Source of the DNA: Rubellimicrobium aerolatum
GTDB lineage: Bacteria; Pseudomonadota; Alphaproteobacteria; Rhodobacterales; Rhodobacteraceae
Direction of reading: 5' to 3'
DNA: 64,000 bases
NCBI RefSeq assembly: GCF_017872975.1
Contig: NZ_JAGGJP010000012.1
Location: 25,437-89,436 of the forward strand
Shown: piece after piece, positions 16,823 through 25,508 of the stretch
Position numbering within the stretch: position 1 is the stretch's first letter
Layout of the letters: the number at the start of each line of letters is the position of its first letter
Position numbers and translations under genes: made by a program
The notes under the pieces: generated by a model
The model's database searches: none
The model's input: the letters and a program-made list of their open reading frames with translations, nothing else
What the model was told of the DNA's origin: nothing

Positions 16823-18331
16823 ATGGACCTCCTTTCCAACCTGGCCCTGGGCTTCTCCGTCGCCGCGAGCCTGGAAAACCTGCTGTTCTGCCTAATCGGC
16901 GTGATCCTCGGCACGCTGATCGGCGTGCTGCCCGGCATCGGGGCCACGGCCACCATCGCCATGCTCCTGCCCATCACCTTCCAGCTCGAGCCCGTGTCCT
17001 CGCTCATCATGCTGGCGGGGATCTACTACGGCGCGCAGTATGGCGGCTCGACCACGGCCATCCTCATCAACATGCCGGGGGAATCCTCCTCGGCGGTGAC
17101 CGCGCTCGACGGCTATCAGATGGCGCGGCGCGGCAAGGCCGGCACCGCGCTCGCCGTGGCCGCCCTGGGCTCGTTCTTCGCGGGCACGGTGGCCACGCTC
17201 CTCGTGGCGCTCTTCGCGCCGCCGCTGACGGCCGTCGCGCTCCAGTTCGGGGCGGCCGAATACTTCTCGCTCATGGTGCTGGGCCTCGTCTGCGCGGTGG
17301 CGCTGGCGCACGGCTCCTTCCTCAAGGCGCTGGCCATGGTCGTCCTCGGCCTGCTCCTGGGCCTCGCCGGGACCGACATCTACACCGGCGCGCCCCGCTT
17401 CACCCTGGGCCTGCCGCAGCTCGCGGACGGCTTCAACTTCGTGGCTCTCGCCGTCGGCGTCTTCGGCATCTCCGAGATCCTCCGCAACCTGGAGCACGGG
17501 CAGGGCGACCGCGAGGTGCTGGGCCAGAACCTCGGCGGGCTCTTCCCGTCCCGCGCCGACCTCCGCCGCATGGTCGCGCCGATGATCCGGGGCACGGCGC
17601 TGGGCTCGGCGCTGGGCATCCTGCCGGGCGGCGGCGCGGTGCTGGCCGCCTTCGGCTCCTACACCATCGAGAAGCGCCTCTCGAAGACCCCCGAGGAGTT
17701 CGGCAAGGGCGCGATCGAGGGCGTCGCCGGCCCCGAATCCGCCAACAACGCCGGCGCGCAGACCTCGTTCATCCCGCTCCTGACGCTCGGCATCCCGGCG
17801 AACCCGGTGATGGCGCTGATGGTCGGGGCCATGATCATCCAGGGCATCGTCCCCGGCCCCAACGTCGCGACCGAGCAGCCCGACCTCTTCTGGGGCATCA
17901 TCGCCTCCATGTGGATCGGCAACCTCATGCTGATCGTGCTGAACCTGCCGCTCATCGGCATCTGGGTCCGGCTCCTCAAGGTGCCCTACCACGTCCTCTT
18001 CCCGATCATCATCGCCTTCAGCTCGATCGGGGTCTATTCGGTCAAGGGCAACGTCTTCGACCTCTACGCCGTCGCCGCCTTCGGCCTCCTCGGCTACGTC
18101 TTCCTCAAGCTCCGCTGCGAGCCCGCGCCGCTGCTCCTGGGCTTCGTCCTCGGCCCGCTGCTGGAGGAGAACCTGCGCCGCGCCATGATCCTCGGCCGGG
18201 GCGACCCGACGGTGTTCCTGACGCGCCCCATCTCGGCCGGGCTCCTGGTCCTGACGCTGGCCGTGATCGCGGTCATGCTCCTGCCGCAGGTCCGACGAAA
18301 GCGCGAGGAGGTCTTCGTCGAGGAGGACTGA
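16823..18331 (+). CDS. tctA: Tripartite tricarboxylate transporter large membrane subunit
   Basis: A 502-aa polytopic protein of the TctA family at normal length, with about 11-12 membrane helices. Conserved blocks include GTLIGVLPGIGATATIAMLLPITF, YYGAQYGGSTTAILINMPGESSS, the internal repeat GILPGGGAVLAAFGSY and GVAGPESANNAGAQTSFIPLLTLGIPANPVMALM. It is the permease that moves the carboxylate bound by TctC, driven by an ion gradient. Last gene of tctCBA. Confidence 0.94.
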   Translation: MDLLSNLALGFSVAASLENLLFCLIGVILGTLIGVLPGIGATATIAMLLPITFQLEPVSSLIMLAGIYYGAQYGGSTTAILINMPGESSSAVTALDGYQMARRGKAGTALAVAALGSFFAGTVATLLVALFAPPLTAVALQFGAAEYFSLMVLGLVCAVALAHGSFLKALAMVVLGLLLGLAGTDIYTGAPRFTLGLPQLADGFNFVALAVGVFGISEILRNLEHGQGDREVLGQNLGGLFPSRADLRRMVAPMIRGTALGSALGILPGGGAVLAAFGSYTIEKRLSKTPEEFGKGAIEGVAGPESANNAGAQTSFIPLLTLGIPANPVMALMVGAMIIQGIVPGPNVATEQPDLFWGIIASMWIGNLMLIVLNLPLIGIWVRLLKVPYHVLFPIIIAFSSIGVYSVKGNVFDLYAVAAFGLLGYVFLKLRCEPAPLLLGFVLGPLLEENLRRAMILGRGDPTVFLTRPISAGLLVLTLAVIAVMLLPQVRRKREEVFVEED

Positions 18332-18435
18332 CGCCGCGGCCCGCCGGCGCGCGGCGTCTTGCGACCCTCCCGCCCACGACCTACGGAGCGCGGCGCGGCC
18401 CGCGCGCCGCCCCCCGATTCCAACCGAGGAACAGC

Positions 18436-19194
18436 ATGGAAATCTTCACCTCCGAAGGGCTCTGGGCCCTTCTCCAGGTCATCATGATCGACCTGGTGCT
18501 CGCGGGCGACAACGCCATCGTCATCGGCCTCGCCGCCGCCGGCCTCCCGGCCGAGCAGAGGAACCGCGCCATCCTGGTGGGCATCGCCGCCGCCACCGTG
18601 CTCCGGATCGGCTTCGCCCTCATCACCACCCAGCTCCTCGCCGTCACCGGCCTCCTCCTCGCCGGGGGCGTGCTGCTCCTCTGGGTCTGCTGGAAGATGT
18701 GGCGCGAGCTGCGCGCCGGCCACGACGCCGAGGAGATGGCCGCCGAGGAGGCGCTGGAGGGCCGCGACCTGAACGCCGACGGCACCATCGCCGGGGGCGT
18801 CCCGCGCAAGACCTTCGCCCAGGCCGCCACCCAGATCATCATCGCCGACGTGTCCATGTCGCTCGACAACGTGCTGGCCGTGGCCGGCGCGGCGCACGGG
18901 CACCCCTCGGTGCTCATCATCGGGCTCGTGCTCTCCATCGCGCTGATGGGCCTCGCCTCCACCTTCATCGCGCGCCTGATCCACCGCTTCCGCTGGATCG
19001 CCTACGTGGGCCTCCTCGTGATCCTCTACGTGTCCCTGGAGATGATCTACGAGGGCTACCACGAGATCCGCTACGGCCGCGAGGCGACCCACGCCGAGGA
19101 GGTGCTCGACTCGACCGACACCGAGTTGCGCGAGGAGATCGGCGCGGAGGCGCCCGCCGCGGAGACCCCCGCCGGGGAGCCCGCCGGCCAGTGA
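18436..19194 (+). CDS. TerC family (YjbE-type) integral membrane protein
   Basis: A 252-aa protein with about seven membrane helices. Acidic motifs in two helices are diagnostic: IDLVLAGDNAIVIGLAA near the N-terminus and IIADVSMSLDNVLAVAGAA after the central acidic loop. Members export or handle metal ions such as manganese. The tail is Glu/Ala/Pro-rich. No yybP-ykoY-like riboswitch was recognised upstream. A 13-base sequence, GCCAGTGACCGCC, is repeated across the stop codon (19187-19199 and 19201-19213), a small tandem duplication. The start has GAGGAA upstream. Confidence 0.87.
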   Translation: MEIFTSEGLWALLQVIMIDLVLAGDNAIVIGLAAAGLPAEQRNRAILVGIAAATVLRIGFALITTQLLAVTGLLLAGGVLLLWVCWKMWRELRAGHDAEEMAAEEALEGRDLNADGTIAGGVPRKTFAQAATQIIIADVSMSLDNVLAVAGAAHGHPSVLIIGLVLSIALMGLASTFIARLIHRFRWIAYVGLLVILYVSLEMIYEGYHEIRYGREATHAEEVLDSTDTELREEIGAEAPAAETPAGEPAGQ

Positions 19195-19208
19195 CCGCCA
19201 GCCAGTGA

Positions 19209-19223
19209 CCGCCGGGACGGCGG
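19209..19223. terminator. Hairpin between convergent terC and MBL genes
   Basis: CCGCCG-GGA-CGGCGG forms a short perfect stem in the gap between convergent stops. No U-run follows, so bidirectional termination is only a possibility. Confidence 0.3.
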
Positions 19224-19262
19224 GGCAGGGCGCCGCCCCCGCCTCGCCGTCCACCCCCCCTC

Positions 19263-19988
19263 TCAGCCCCGCCCGTCCAGCCAGTCCCGCACGATCGCCC
19301 GGTGCCGCGCGCCGTCGTAGCTCGGGAAATGCCCGCCGTGCACCACCCGCACCGGCAGCTCCAGCAGCCGCCGCATGGACGCGAGATAGTCCCGCGCGTC
19401 CGCGTGGTAGGTGTCCTCGATCAGCGGCCCGTCATAGACGATGTCGCCCGAGAACAGCACCCCCGTCGCCGCCTCCCAGAGCGCGATGCCGCCCGGCGAA
19501 TGGCCCGGCGTGTGGATCACCTCCAGCCGCCGGTCGCCCAGGTCGATCACCTCCCCGTCGTGCAGCAGCCGCGTCGCCGGCGCCCCTTTCACCCCATATT
19601 GCGCCGAGGCGTAGGGCAGGGGCGGCAACCGCTCGAAGATATCGTCGGCCACGTAGGGGTCGGCCAGCGTCGCCGCCCGAGTCGGATCAGCCAGGATCTC
19701 CGCCTCGGCCGGATGGACGGCCCGCTCCTCGAACTCGTGGTGCCCGCCGATGTGGTCGAAATGCGTGTGGCTCGCCACCGCGAGGAGCGGCTTCTCCGTC
19801 ACCAGCGGCACCCAGCGCCGCAAGGGCACCACCCCCATGCCGCTGTCCACCAGCAGGTCGCGGTCGGCCCCCCGGACGTGCCAGATGTTGCAGCGGTAGA
19901 ACTCCCGGATCCAGGGCTCCGAGATCAGCGTCACCCCGTCGCCCTTCCGCTCCAGGGCATACCAGTCCTCGGGCCGGGCTCGGATCAT
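19263..19988 (-). CDS. MBL-fold metallo-hydrolase
   Basis: A 241-aa metallo-beta-lactamase fold enzyme. It shows the metal-binding SHTHFDHIGGHHEF (HxHxDH), a third His in VIHTPGHSPGGIALW, the bridging Asp in LFSGDIVYDG and a terminal His in VVHGGHFPSYDG. Members include glyoxalase II-like thiolesterases and quorum-quenching lactonases; the substrate here is unknown. It is the last gene of a polyamine-type ABC transporter operon, its start overlapping the ATPase stop by four bases, so it may act on the transported compound. Confidence 0.82.
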   Translation of the reverse strand: MIRARPEDWYALERKGDGVTLISEPWIREFYRCNIWHVRGADRDLLVDSGMGVVPLRRWVPLVTEKPLLAVASHTHFDHIGGHHEFEERAVHPAEAEILADPTRAATLADPYVADDIFERLPPLPYASAQYGVKGAPATRLLHDGEVIDLGDRRLEVIHTPGHSPGGIALWEAATGVLFSGDIVYDGPLIEDTYHADARDYLASMRRLLELPVRVVHGGHFPSYDGARHRAIVRDWLDGRG

Positions 19989-21025
19989 GGCGTCTCCTCA
20001 GGAAAGACCGACAGATCGGCGGGGTCCGCCGCGAGCCGCAGCGCCGCCCCCGGCTCCCAGCCAGGCGGCAGGTGCGCCACCAATCGCAGCTCCGGCGCGC
20101 GCTCGGGCACCAGCCGGGCGCGGACATGGGCGCCCAGGAAGGTCGCCTCCTCCACCCGCGCGGGGCCAAGGTCCCAGTCCCCCGCCCCATCCTTCAGCGA
20201 CTCGGGCCGCAGGCAGACCACCACCCGAGCCGCGTCCCCCGGCAGGGCCAGCGGCACCGGGCCGAGGGGCGTCTCCAGGCCCCCGGGGCCGCGGCGTCCG
20301 GGAATGCGGTTCGTCTCCCCCATGAAGCCCGCCGCGAACAGGCTCCGGGGCCGCCGATACACCCGGTCCGGCGGCCCCTCGTCCTCGATCCGGCCCGCGT
20401 TCATCACCACCACCCGGTCGGCGATGGCCATGGCCTCCTCCTGGTCGTGGGTGACGTGGACGAAGGTCGTCCCCACCCGCCGCTGGAGCGCTTTCAGCTC
20501 CTCCTGCATGGCCCGCCGCAGCTTGAGGTCGAGCGCCCCCAGCGGCTCGTCGAGCAGCAGCACGTCCGGCTCCACCGCCAGCGCGCGGGCCAGAGCCACC
20601 CGCTGCCGCTGCCCGCCCGACAGCTCGTGCGGCCGCTTGCCCCCCGCGCCCGCCAGCCCCACGAGCGCCAGCTTCTCCTCGGCCACCCGATGCCGCGCCA
20701 CCCGGCCCATCCCCGCCATGCGGGGGCCGAAGCCCACGTTGTCCCGCAGCGTCATGTGCGGGAACAGCGCATAGTCCTGAAACACCGTCGCCGTGGGCCG
20801 CCGCGCCGGCGGCACGGCGGTCACGTCCCGCCCGCCGATCCGCACGCGCCCCTCCTCGGGCCGCAGGAACCCGCCCAGGATCGACAGCAGCGTGGTCTTG
20901 CCGCAGCCCGACGGCCCCAGCAGCGTCACGTAGTCCCCCGCCGCGATCTCCAGCCCGATCCCGCCCAGCGCCCGGTGCTCGCCGAACCGATGCCCCACCC
21001 CCTCCAGCGTCACCGGCGCGGTCAT
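19985..21025 (-). CDS. PotA-like ABC transporter ATP-binding protein
   Basis: A 346-aa ATPase with Walker A GPSGCGKTT (~residues 35-43), Q-loop FQDYALFPHMTL, signature LSGGQRQRVALARAL, Walker B VLLLDEPLGALD, H-loop [11 protein letters not shown] and a C-terminal TOBE-like domain (~240-346). Family: spermidine/putrescine or Fe3+-type importers. ATG 21025 begins at the domain start and overlaps the permease stop (ATGA); the frame stays open upstream but lies inside the permease gene. It energises the transporter encoded by 21022-23679. Confidence 0.9.
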   Translation of the reverse strand: MTAPVTLEGVGHRFGEHRALGGIGLEIAAGDYVTLLGPSGCGKTTLLSILGGFLRPEEGRVRIGGRDVTAVPPARRPTATVFQDYALFPHMTLRDNVGFGPRMAGMGRVARHRVAEEKLALVGLAGAGGKRPHELSGGQRQRVALARALAVEPDVLLLDEPLGALDLKLRRAMQEELKALQRRVGTTFVHVTHDQEEAMAIADRVVVMNAGRIEDEGPPDRVYRRPRSLFAAGFMGETNRIPGRRGPGGLETPLGPVPLALPGDAARVVVCLRPESLKDGAGDWDLGPARVEEATFLGAHVRARLVPERAPELRLVAHLPPGWEPGAALRLAADPADLSVFPEETP

Positions 21026-21795
21026 GCCCGCCGCCTCGCCCGCAGGACCAGCTCGGCCACGGCCACCACCGCGACCGACACGAGGAAGACGAGGCTTCCC
21101 ACGGCATTGAGTCGCGGCGACAGGCCCGACCGCAGCAGGCTCCAGATCTCCACTGGCAGGGTCACGTCGAAGCGGGTCAGGAGGAAGGACATGATGAACT
21201 CGTCCCACGAAAGGGTCATGGACAGGAAGAACGCCGCCGCCAGCGCCGGGGCCAGCATCGGCAGGGTCACGAGGAGGATCACCTTCGCCTCCGTCGCGCC
21301 CAGGTCGCGCGCCGCGCGCTCGGCGCTCCGCTGCTGGTCGCCCATCGCGGCATACAGGATCGCGAAGCACAGCGGCAGGTTGACGACCACGTGCCCGATC
21401 CCGGCGGTCGCCAGCGACAGCCCCACCCCCAGCCGGTTCAGCACGATCAGCAGTCCCAGCCCCACGATCAGCGTGCTGACCGCCATCGGCATCACCAGCA
21501 CCGCCCGCGCCACCGCCGCCCCCGGCAGCACGTGGCGGGCGAGCCCATAGGCCGCCAGGAACCCCAGCGCGCAGGCCAGCGCCGAGGACCCCACCGCCAC
21601 CAGCGCCGAGTTCCCCAGCGCCGCCATCAGGTCGCGATCGCCCAGCACGTCCGCATACCAGCGCAAGGAGAACCCCTCGAACGGCGGCACCGGCAGCCGC
21701 CCGTCCTGGAACGAGAACAGCACCAGCGCCCCCACCGGCAGCAGCAGGAACCCGTAGGCCAACGCCAGATAGACCCAGGCGAGTCCCCGCGTCAT
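21022..21795 (-). CDS. PotC-like ABC transporter permease
   Basis: A 257-aa inner-membrane permease with six helices. The EAA loop reads AARDLGATEAKVILLVTLPMLAP (~residues 160-182), and SMTLSWDEFIMSFLLTRF is typical of PotC/PotI. It forms the channel together with the upstream permease. Both ends overlap its neighbours by four bases (ATGA), showing a tightly coupled operon. Confidence 0.9.
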   Translation of the reverse strand: MTRGLAWVYLALAYGFLLLPVGALVLFSFQDGRLPVPPFEGFSLRWYADVLGDRDLMAALGNSALVAVGSSALACALGFLAAYGLARHVLPGAAVARAVLVMPMAVSTLIVGLGLLIVLNRLGVGLSLATAGIGHVVVNLPLCFAILYAAMGDQQRSAERAARDLGATEAKVILLVTLPMLAPALAAAFFLSMTLSWDEFIMSFLLTRFDVTLPVEIWSLLRSGLSPRLNAVGSLVFLVSVAVVAVAELVLRARRRA

Positions 21796-22630
21796 ATCCG
21801 GTCCAGCCTCAGCCAGCGCGCCGACAGCAGGTAGGCCACCGTCACCAGCCCCATCAGCGCAATCGACAGCGCCGAGGCGAGGGGGAAGTCCGCCCTTCGC
21901 CCGAGCTGCACCATGATGACCTGCGGCAGCGTCAATTCGTTGTTGCCCCCCAGCACCTGCGGAGTCACGTAGTCCCCCAGGCACAGAACGAAGGTCAGGA
22001 AGGCCCCCGTCACGATCCCCGGCAGCGTCAAGGGCAGGATCACGTGCCGGAACGTCCCCCACCCGCTCGCCCCCAGGTCCTGCGCCGCCCGCGCGTAGTT
22101 GGGCGGCAACTGCCGGAGGTTGGCGTAGATCGTCAGCGTCAGCAGCATCGTGAAGAAGTGGACGAACCCCGTCACCGTCGCGAACCTCGTGTTGGCCAGC
22201 GTCACCGGCGCGTCGGTCAGCCCCAGCCCCATCAGCGCCCGGTTGACGATCCCCTCCCGCGACAGCACCAGCAGCCACGAATAGGACCGCACGACATACG
22301 AGGTCCAGAACGGCAGCACCGCCAGCAGCAGCGCCACCCTCTGCCACCGCTCCGGCACCCGGAAGGCCAGGATCGCCGCCAGTGGATAGCCAGCAGCACC
22401 GACAGCACCGTGACGATCCCCGTGATCTCCAAGGACACCACCACGGCGCGCGCCAGATGCGGCTCGGCCAGTTGCGCGTAGTTCCCCCAGTCCAGCCCCC
22501 AGACCACCTCGCGCCCCTCCAGCCGCGCGAGGCTCATCGCCGCCATCACCGCGAAGGGCACGAGGAAGAACGCCCCCGTCCACAGCAGCGCCGGAGCGAC
22601 GTAGCCCCAGCCCCGCGCCTCGCCGGTCAT
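21792..22630 (-). pseudogene. PotB-like ABC permease with a single-base frameshift
   Basis: The N-terminal third is in one frame, from ATG 22630 (MTGEARGWGYVAPALLW) to VLSVLLA. The rest (YPLAAILAFRVPERWQ..., with the EAA loop AAQDLGASGWGTFRHVILPLTLPG) is in another. The switch is near 22380, where a missing base in what should read GCN-TAT would restore a normal ~279-aa permease. Everything else is intact, with six helices and four-base overlaps with neighbours on both sides. It is either a recent inactivating deletion, which would disable this transporter, or a sequencing error. Confidence 0.85.
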
Positions 22631-23679
22631 CGCTGGAGCATCTCCAGCCACAGGTCCTGCATCTGCGCGTCCAGCTCCGCGTCCGGCGCCGGATAAAGCT
22701 GCGCGCGCGCCAGATACTCCGGCTGCTCGTCCCAGCGCAGCGTGGCCTTCTGCTCCGCCGTCAGGTGATCCCCCGCCAGCCGGTTCGCCGGCATCCCCCA
22801 GTAGCAGGACGAGGTGGCGAGCCGCGCCTGCCCCTCGGGGCTGACGATGTATTTCACGAACTCCAGCGCCAGATCCGGGTTGGCGCTGTCGGCCAGCACG
22901 GCGATGCTCTGCGCCCAACGCACCGCGCCCTTCTCGGGGATGGTCCAGGTCAGCTCCGGCTGCTCGGCCGCCAGCCCCGCCGTCAGCCACTCGCCGCCGC
23001 CGATCACGATGTCGGCCTCGCCGGTCGCCAGCGCCGTCTGGCTCGCCACCACCTCGCCGACCGACGAGGCGTGGTCCTTCATGCGGAACAGCTCCTCGCG
23101 CAGCGCCGGAAGGTCGTCCGCCGTCAGCTCGGCCGTCCGCAGCCCCAGGTTCACCGCCGCGAGGCCCATCACCGGCAGGTAGTAGTCATAGACCGCGATC
23201 CGCCCCGCATACTTGTCCGACAGGATCGTGGACAGGTCGCTCATGTCGGCCGCATCAACGGTTTCCGAGTTGAACGACACGGTGTTGTAGCCGAACTTCT
23301 CCGTCACCGCGTAGGTCTTGCCGTCCCGCGTGGTGCTCTCGGCCATCACCACCTCGGGAAAGAAGTCCGCCGTGGGCAGCTCCCCCGCCGGCAGCTCGGC
23401 CAGCAGCCCCGCGTCCAGCACGCGCGGCACGTCGATCGCGTCGATCACCAGCACGTCCCAGTCGCCCGGTTGCGACTGCTCCAGCGTCGCCAGCGCCGCG
23501 CCCGTCCCCTCGTATTCGCGCAGGTTCACCGTGACGCCATGCGCCGCCTCGAAGGGCTCGATCAGCGCCGGGTCGGTGTGGTCGCACCACACCAGCGCGT
23601 TCAGCTCCTGCGCGAAGGCCGACCCCGGCAGGGCGGCGAGGAGGGCGGTCGAAAGGCCGGCGCGGTCGATCAGTCTCAT
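22627..23679 (-). CDS. PotD/PotF-like ABC transporter substrate-binding protein
   Basis: A 350-aa periplasmic protein. The signal peptide (MRLIDRAGLSTALLAALPGSAFAQE) is cleaved near residue 25. The mature part has the polyamine-binding family pattern: LNALVWCDHTDPALIEPFEAAHGVTVNLREY, DWDVLVIDAIDVPRVLDAGLL and a KYAGRIAVYDYYLPVMGLAAVNLG segment. It is the first gene of the operon and would deliver a polyamine-like or other small organic cation to the permeases. It is transcribed away from the TetR gene; the 114-base gap holds both promoters. Confidence 0.87.
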   Translation of the reverse strand: MRLIDRAGLSTALLAALPGSAFAQELNALVWCDHTDPALIEPFEAAHGVTVNLREYEGTGAALATLEQSQPGDWDVLVIDAIDVPRVLDAGLLAELPAGELPTADFFPEVVMAESTTRDGKTYAVTEKFGYNTVSFNSETVDAADMSDLSTILSDKYAGRIAVYDYYLPVMGLAAVNLGLRTAELTADDLPALREELFRMKDHASSVGEVVASQTALATGEADIVIGGGEWLTAGLAAEQPELTWTIPEKGAVRWAQSIAVLADSANPDLALEFVKYIVSPEGQARLATSSCYWGMPANRLAGDHLTAEQKATLRWDEQPEYLARAQLYPAPDAELDAQMQDLWLEMLQR

Positions 23680-23726
23680 CGTCGTGGCTCCCGGTTGACG
23701 CCCGCCTCTGCGCGCGGGCTTTGCGT

Positions 23727-23732
23727 TTGACA
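23727..23732 (+). promoter_or_regulatory. Candidate -35 element for the TetR gene
   Basis: A perfect TTGACA lies 62 bases before the proposed start of the regulator. The -10 at normal spacing is poor (TCAGAT). The reverse strand of the same gap carries TTGACT at 23760-23765, facing the transporter operon. Confidence 0.35.
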
Positions 23733-23793
23733 CGAAGTCTGGAGTCGGCTCAGATTTCAAGTCAACGACAAACTTCCCGCCGGAGAGCCTGCC

Positions 23794-24414
23794 CTGACCG
23801 GACTGCGCGAGCGCCAGAAGGCCGACCGCCACCGCCGCATCCTGGCGGCGGCGCTGGCGCTGTTCCGCCGCGACGGCTTCGGCTCCGTCCGCATCGAGGA
23901 CCTGGCCGAGGAGGCCGAGGTCTCGGTCGGCACCGTCTACAACTACTACGGCACCAAGGGCGACCTCCTCATGGCCACCGTCGCCCTGGAGGTCGAGGAG
24001 GTGCTGGCGGCGGGCGAATCCATCGTCGCCGCCCCGCCCGAGGGGGCCGAGCCCGCGCTCCTCCGACTCATCTGGCAATACTACGACCACTCGCTCGAAT
24101 ATCTCAGCAAGGCGATGTGGCGCGACGCCATGGCCATCTCCATCCAGGAGCCGCACACCCCCCACGGCCGCCGCTACGCCGCGCTCGACGCCCGGCTCGC
24201 CGATCAGGTGGCCCGCCTCGTGGCCCGGCTGCTGGACCGGGGCAGCGCGGCCCCGGACCTCGACGCGGTTGCGCTCGGCCAGCTCCTCTTCAACAACCTC
24301 AACGCGATGTTCATCGAATTCGTGAAGGACGACGCCATGACCCTCGACCACCTCAAGGCCCGCGTGGCCGCCCAGACCAAGGCCCTGGCCCGCCTGCTGG
24401 AGTCCCGCCCGTGA
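23794..24414 (+). CDS. TetR/AcrR family transcriptional regulator
   Basis: About 206 aa. The helix-turn-helix domain is clear at the N-terminus (RQKADRHRRILAAALALFRRDGFGSVRIEDLAEEAEVSVGTVYNYYGTKGDLLM) and is followed by an all-helical ligand domain. There is no ATG, GTG or TTG before this conserved segment and after the in-frame stop at 23728. CTG 23794, with GGAGAG seven bases upstream, is therefore the likeliest start; an ATG-only annotation would lose the DNA-binding half. It is divergent from the transporter operon and overlaps the agmatinase start, so it probably controls both. Confidence 0.8.
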   Translation: MTGLRERQKADRHRRILAAALALFRRDGFGSVRIEDLAEEAEVSVGTVYNYYGTKGDLLMATVALEVEEVLAAGESIVAAPPEGAEPALLRLIWQYYDHSLEYLSKAMWRDAMAISIQEPHTPHGRRYAALDARLADQVARLVARLLDRGSAAPDLDAVALGQLLFNNLNAMFIEFVKDDAMTLDHLKARVAAQTKALARLLESRP

Positions 24415-25391
24415 CCCGCCTCAACCAGCCCTTGGGCGGCAACGAGATGCCCCGATTCGGCGGCCCGGCGACGATGATGCGCCTGCCGTCGCAGCCCGAC
24501 GCCCGTGGTCTCGATGCCTGCTTCGTGGGCATCCCGATGGACATCGGGGCATCCAACCGACCGGGCACCCGCCTCGGCCCCCGCGCCATCCGCGATGAAT
24601 CCCGGATGATTCGCCCCTTCAACATGGCGACCGGCGCCGCCCCCTTCGAGCATCTCCAGGTCGCCGACATCGGCGACGTCGCCATCAACACCTTCGACCT
24701 CAAGAAGTCATGCGACATCATCACCGAGACCTATCGGGAGATCCTCTCCCACGGCGCCGTCCCCCTGACGCTCGGCGGCGACCACACGCTGACATGGCCC
24801 GTCCTGCGCGCCATCCGCGACCGCCACGGCCCCGTGGCCCTCGTCCACGTGGACGCCCACGCCGACATCAACGACACCATGTTCGGCGAGAAGGAGGCCC
24901 ATGGCACCCCCTTCCGCCGCGCCTGGGAGGACGGCTGCCTGCTGAACGACAAGGTGGTCCAGATCGGCCTGCGCGGCTCGGGCTACGCCCCCGACGACTT
25001 CGCCTGGGCGCACGCCCAGGGCTGGAGCGTCGTCACCGCCGAGGAGATCCACGGCAAGCCACTCCACGGCCTCATGGCCCAGGTCCGCGACCTGATCGGC
25101 GACGCGCCGGTGTATCTGACCTACGACATCGACAGCCTGTCCCCCGGCCTCGCCAACGGCACCGGCACGCAGGAGATCGGCGGCCTCATGGACTGGCAGG
25201 CGCTCCAGATCGTGCGCGGCATGGCGGGCCTGAACCTCGTCGGCTGCGACCTCGTGGAGGTCTCGCCGCCCTTCGACACCACCGGCACGACCGCCTTGAC
25301 GGCCGCGAACCTCCTCTTCGAGATGCTCTGCGTGCTGCCCGGCGTGCCGCAGGACCCGCCGAAGCCGCTGCACCGCTTCACGCTTCCTTAA
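24411..25391 (+). CDS. speB: Agmatinase / guanidino-acid ureohydrolase family
   Basis: A 326-aa arginase-superfamily enzyme. Mn-binding motifs are all present: LGGDHTLTWP, VHVDAHADINDT (DxHxD) and YLTYDIDSLSPGLANGTGTQE (DxD). These enzymes hydrolyse agmatine or guanidino acids to putrescine or the amino acid plus urea. GTG 24411 gives VTRLNQPLGGNEMPRFGG, which looks like the family start, and overlaps the TetR stop. Its position between two polyamine-type transporters supports use of agmatine or a related guanidine. Guanidinobutyrase activity cannot be excluded. Confidence 0.87.
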   Translation: MTRLNQPLGGNEMPRFGGPATMMRLPSQPDARGLDACFVGIPMDIGASNRPGTRLGPRAIRDESRMIRPFNMATGAAPFEHLQVADIGDVAINTFDLKKSCDIITETYREILSHGAVPLTLGGDHTLTWPVLRAIRDRHGPVALVHVDAHADINDTMFGEKEAHGTPFRRAWEDGCLLNDKVVQIGLRGSGYAPDDFAWAHAQGWSVVTAEEIHGKPLHGLMAQVRDLIGDAPVYLTYDIDSLSPGLANGTGTQEIGGLMDWQALQIVRGMAGLNLVGCDLVEVSPPFDTTGTTALTAANLLFEMLCVLPGVPQDPPKPLHRFTLP

Positions 25392-25464
25392 GCGCAACGC
25401 TCGTTGCTATCGGGAAGCATTAACGATTCCGGCCTATAACGGGCCTCAACGCGACACAGGCACC

Positions 25465-25486
25465 CCCGCCCGGACCAACGGGCGGG
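25465..25486 (+). promoter_or_regulatory. Stem-loop in leader of the second transporter operon
   Basis: A perfect inverted repeat CCCGCCCG-N6-CGGGCGGG lies 22 bases before the ATG of the binding-protein gene. A -10-like TATAAC is at 25435-25440. It could be an operator or an mRNA leader hairpin. Confidence 0.4.
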
Positions 25487-25508
25487 CCAACGACAGGGGA
25501 CCAGACGA

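Noticed and set aside
18332..18435. Possible yybP-ykoY manganese riboswitch before the TerC gene
   Set aside because: The leader is short and very GC-rich, and the conserved loop sequences of that riboswitch were not seen.
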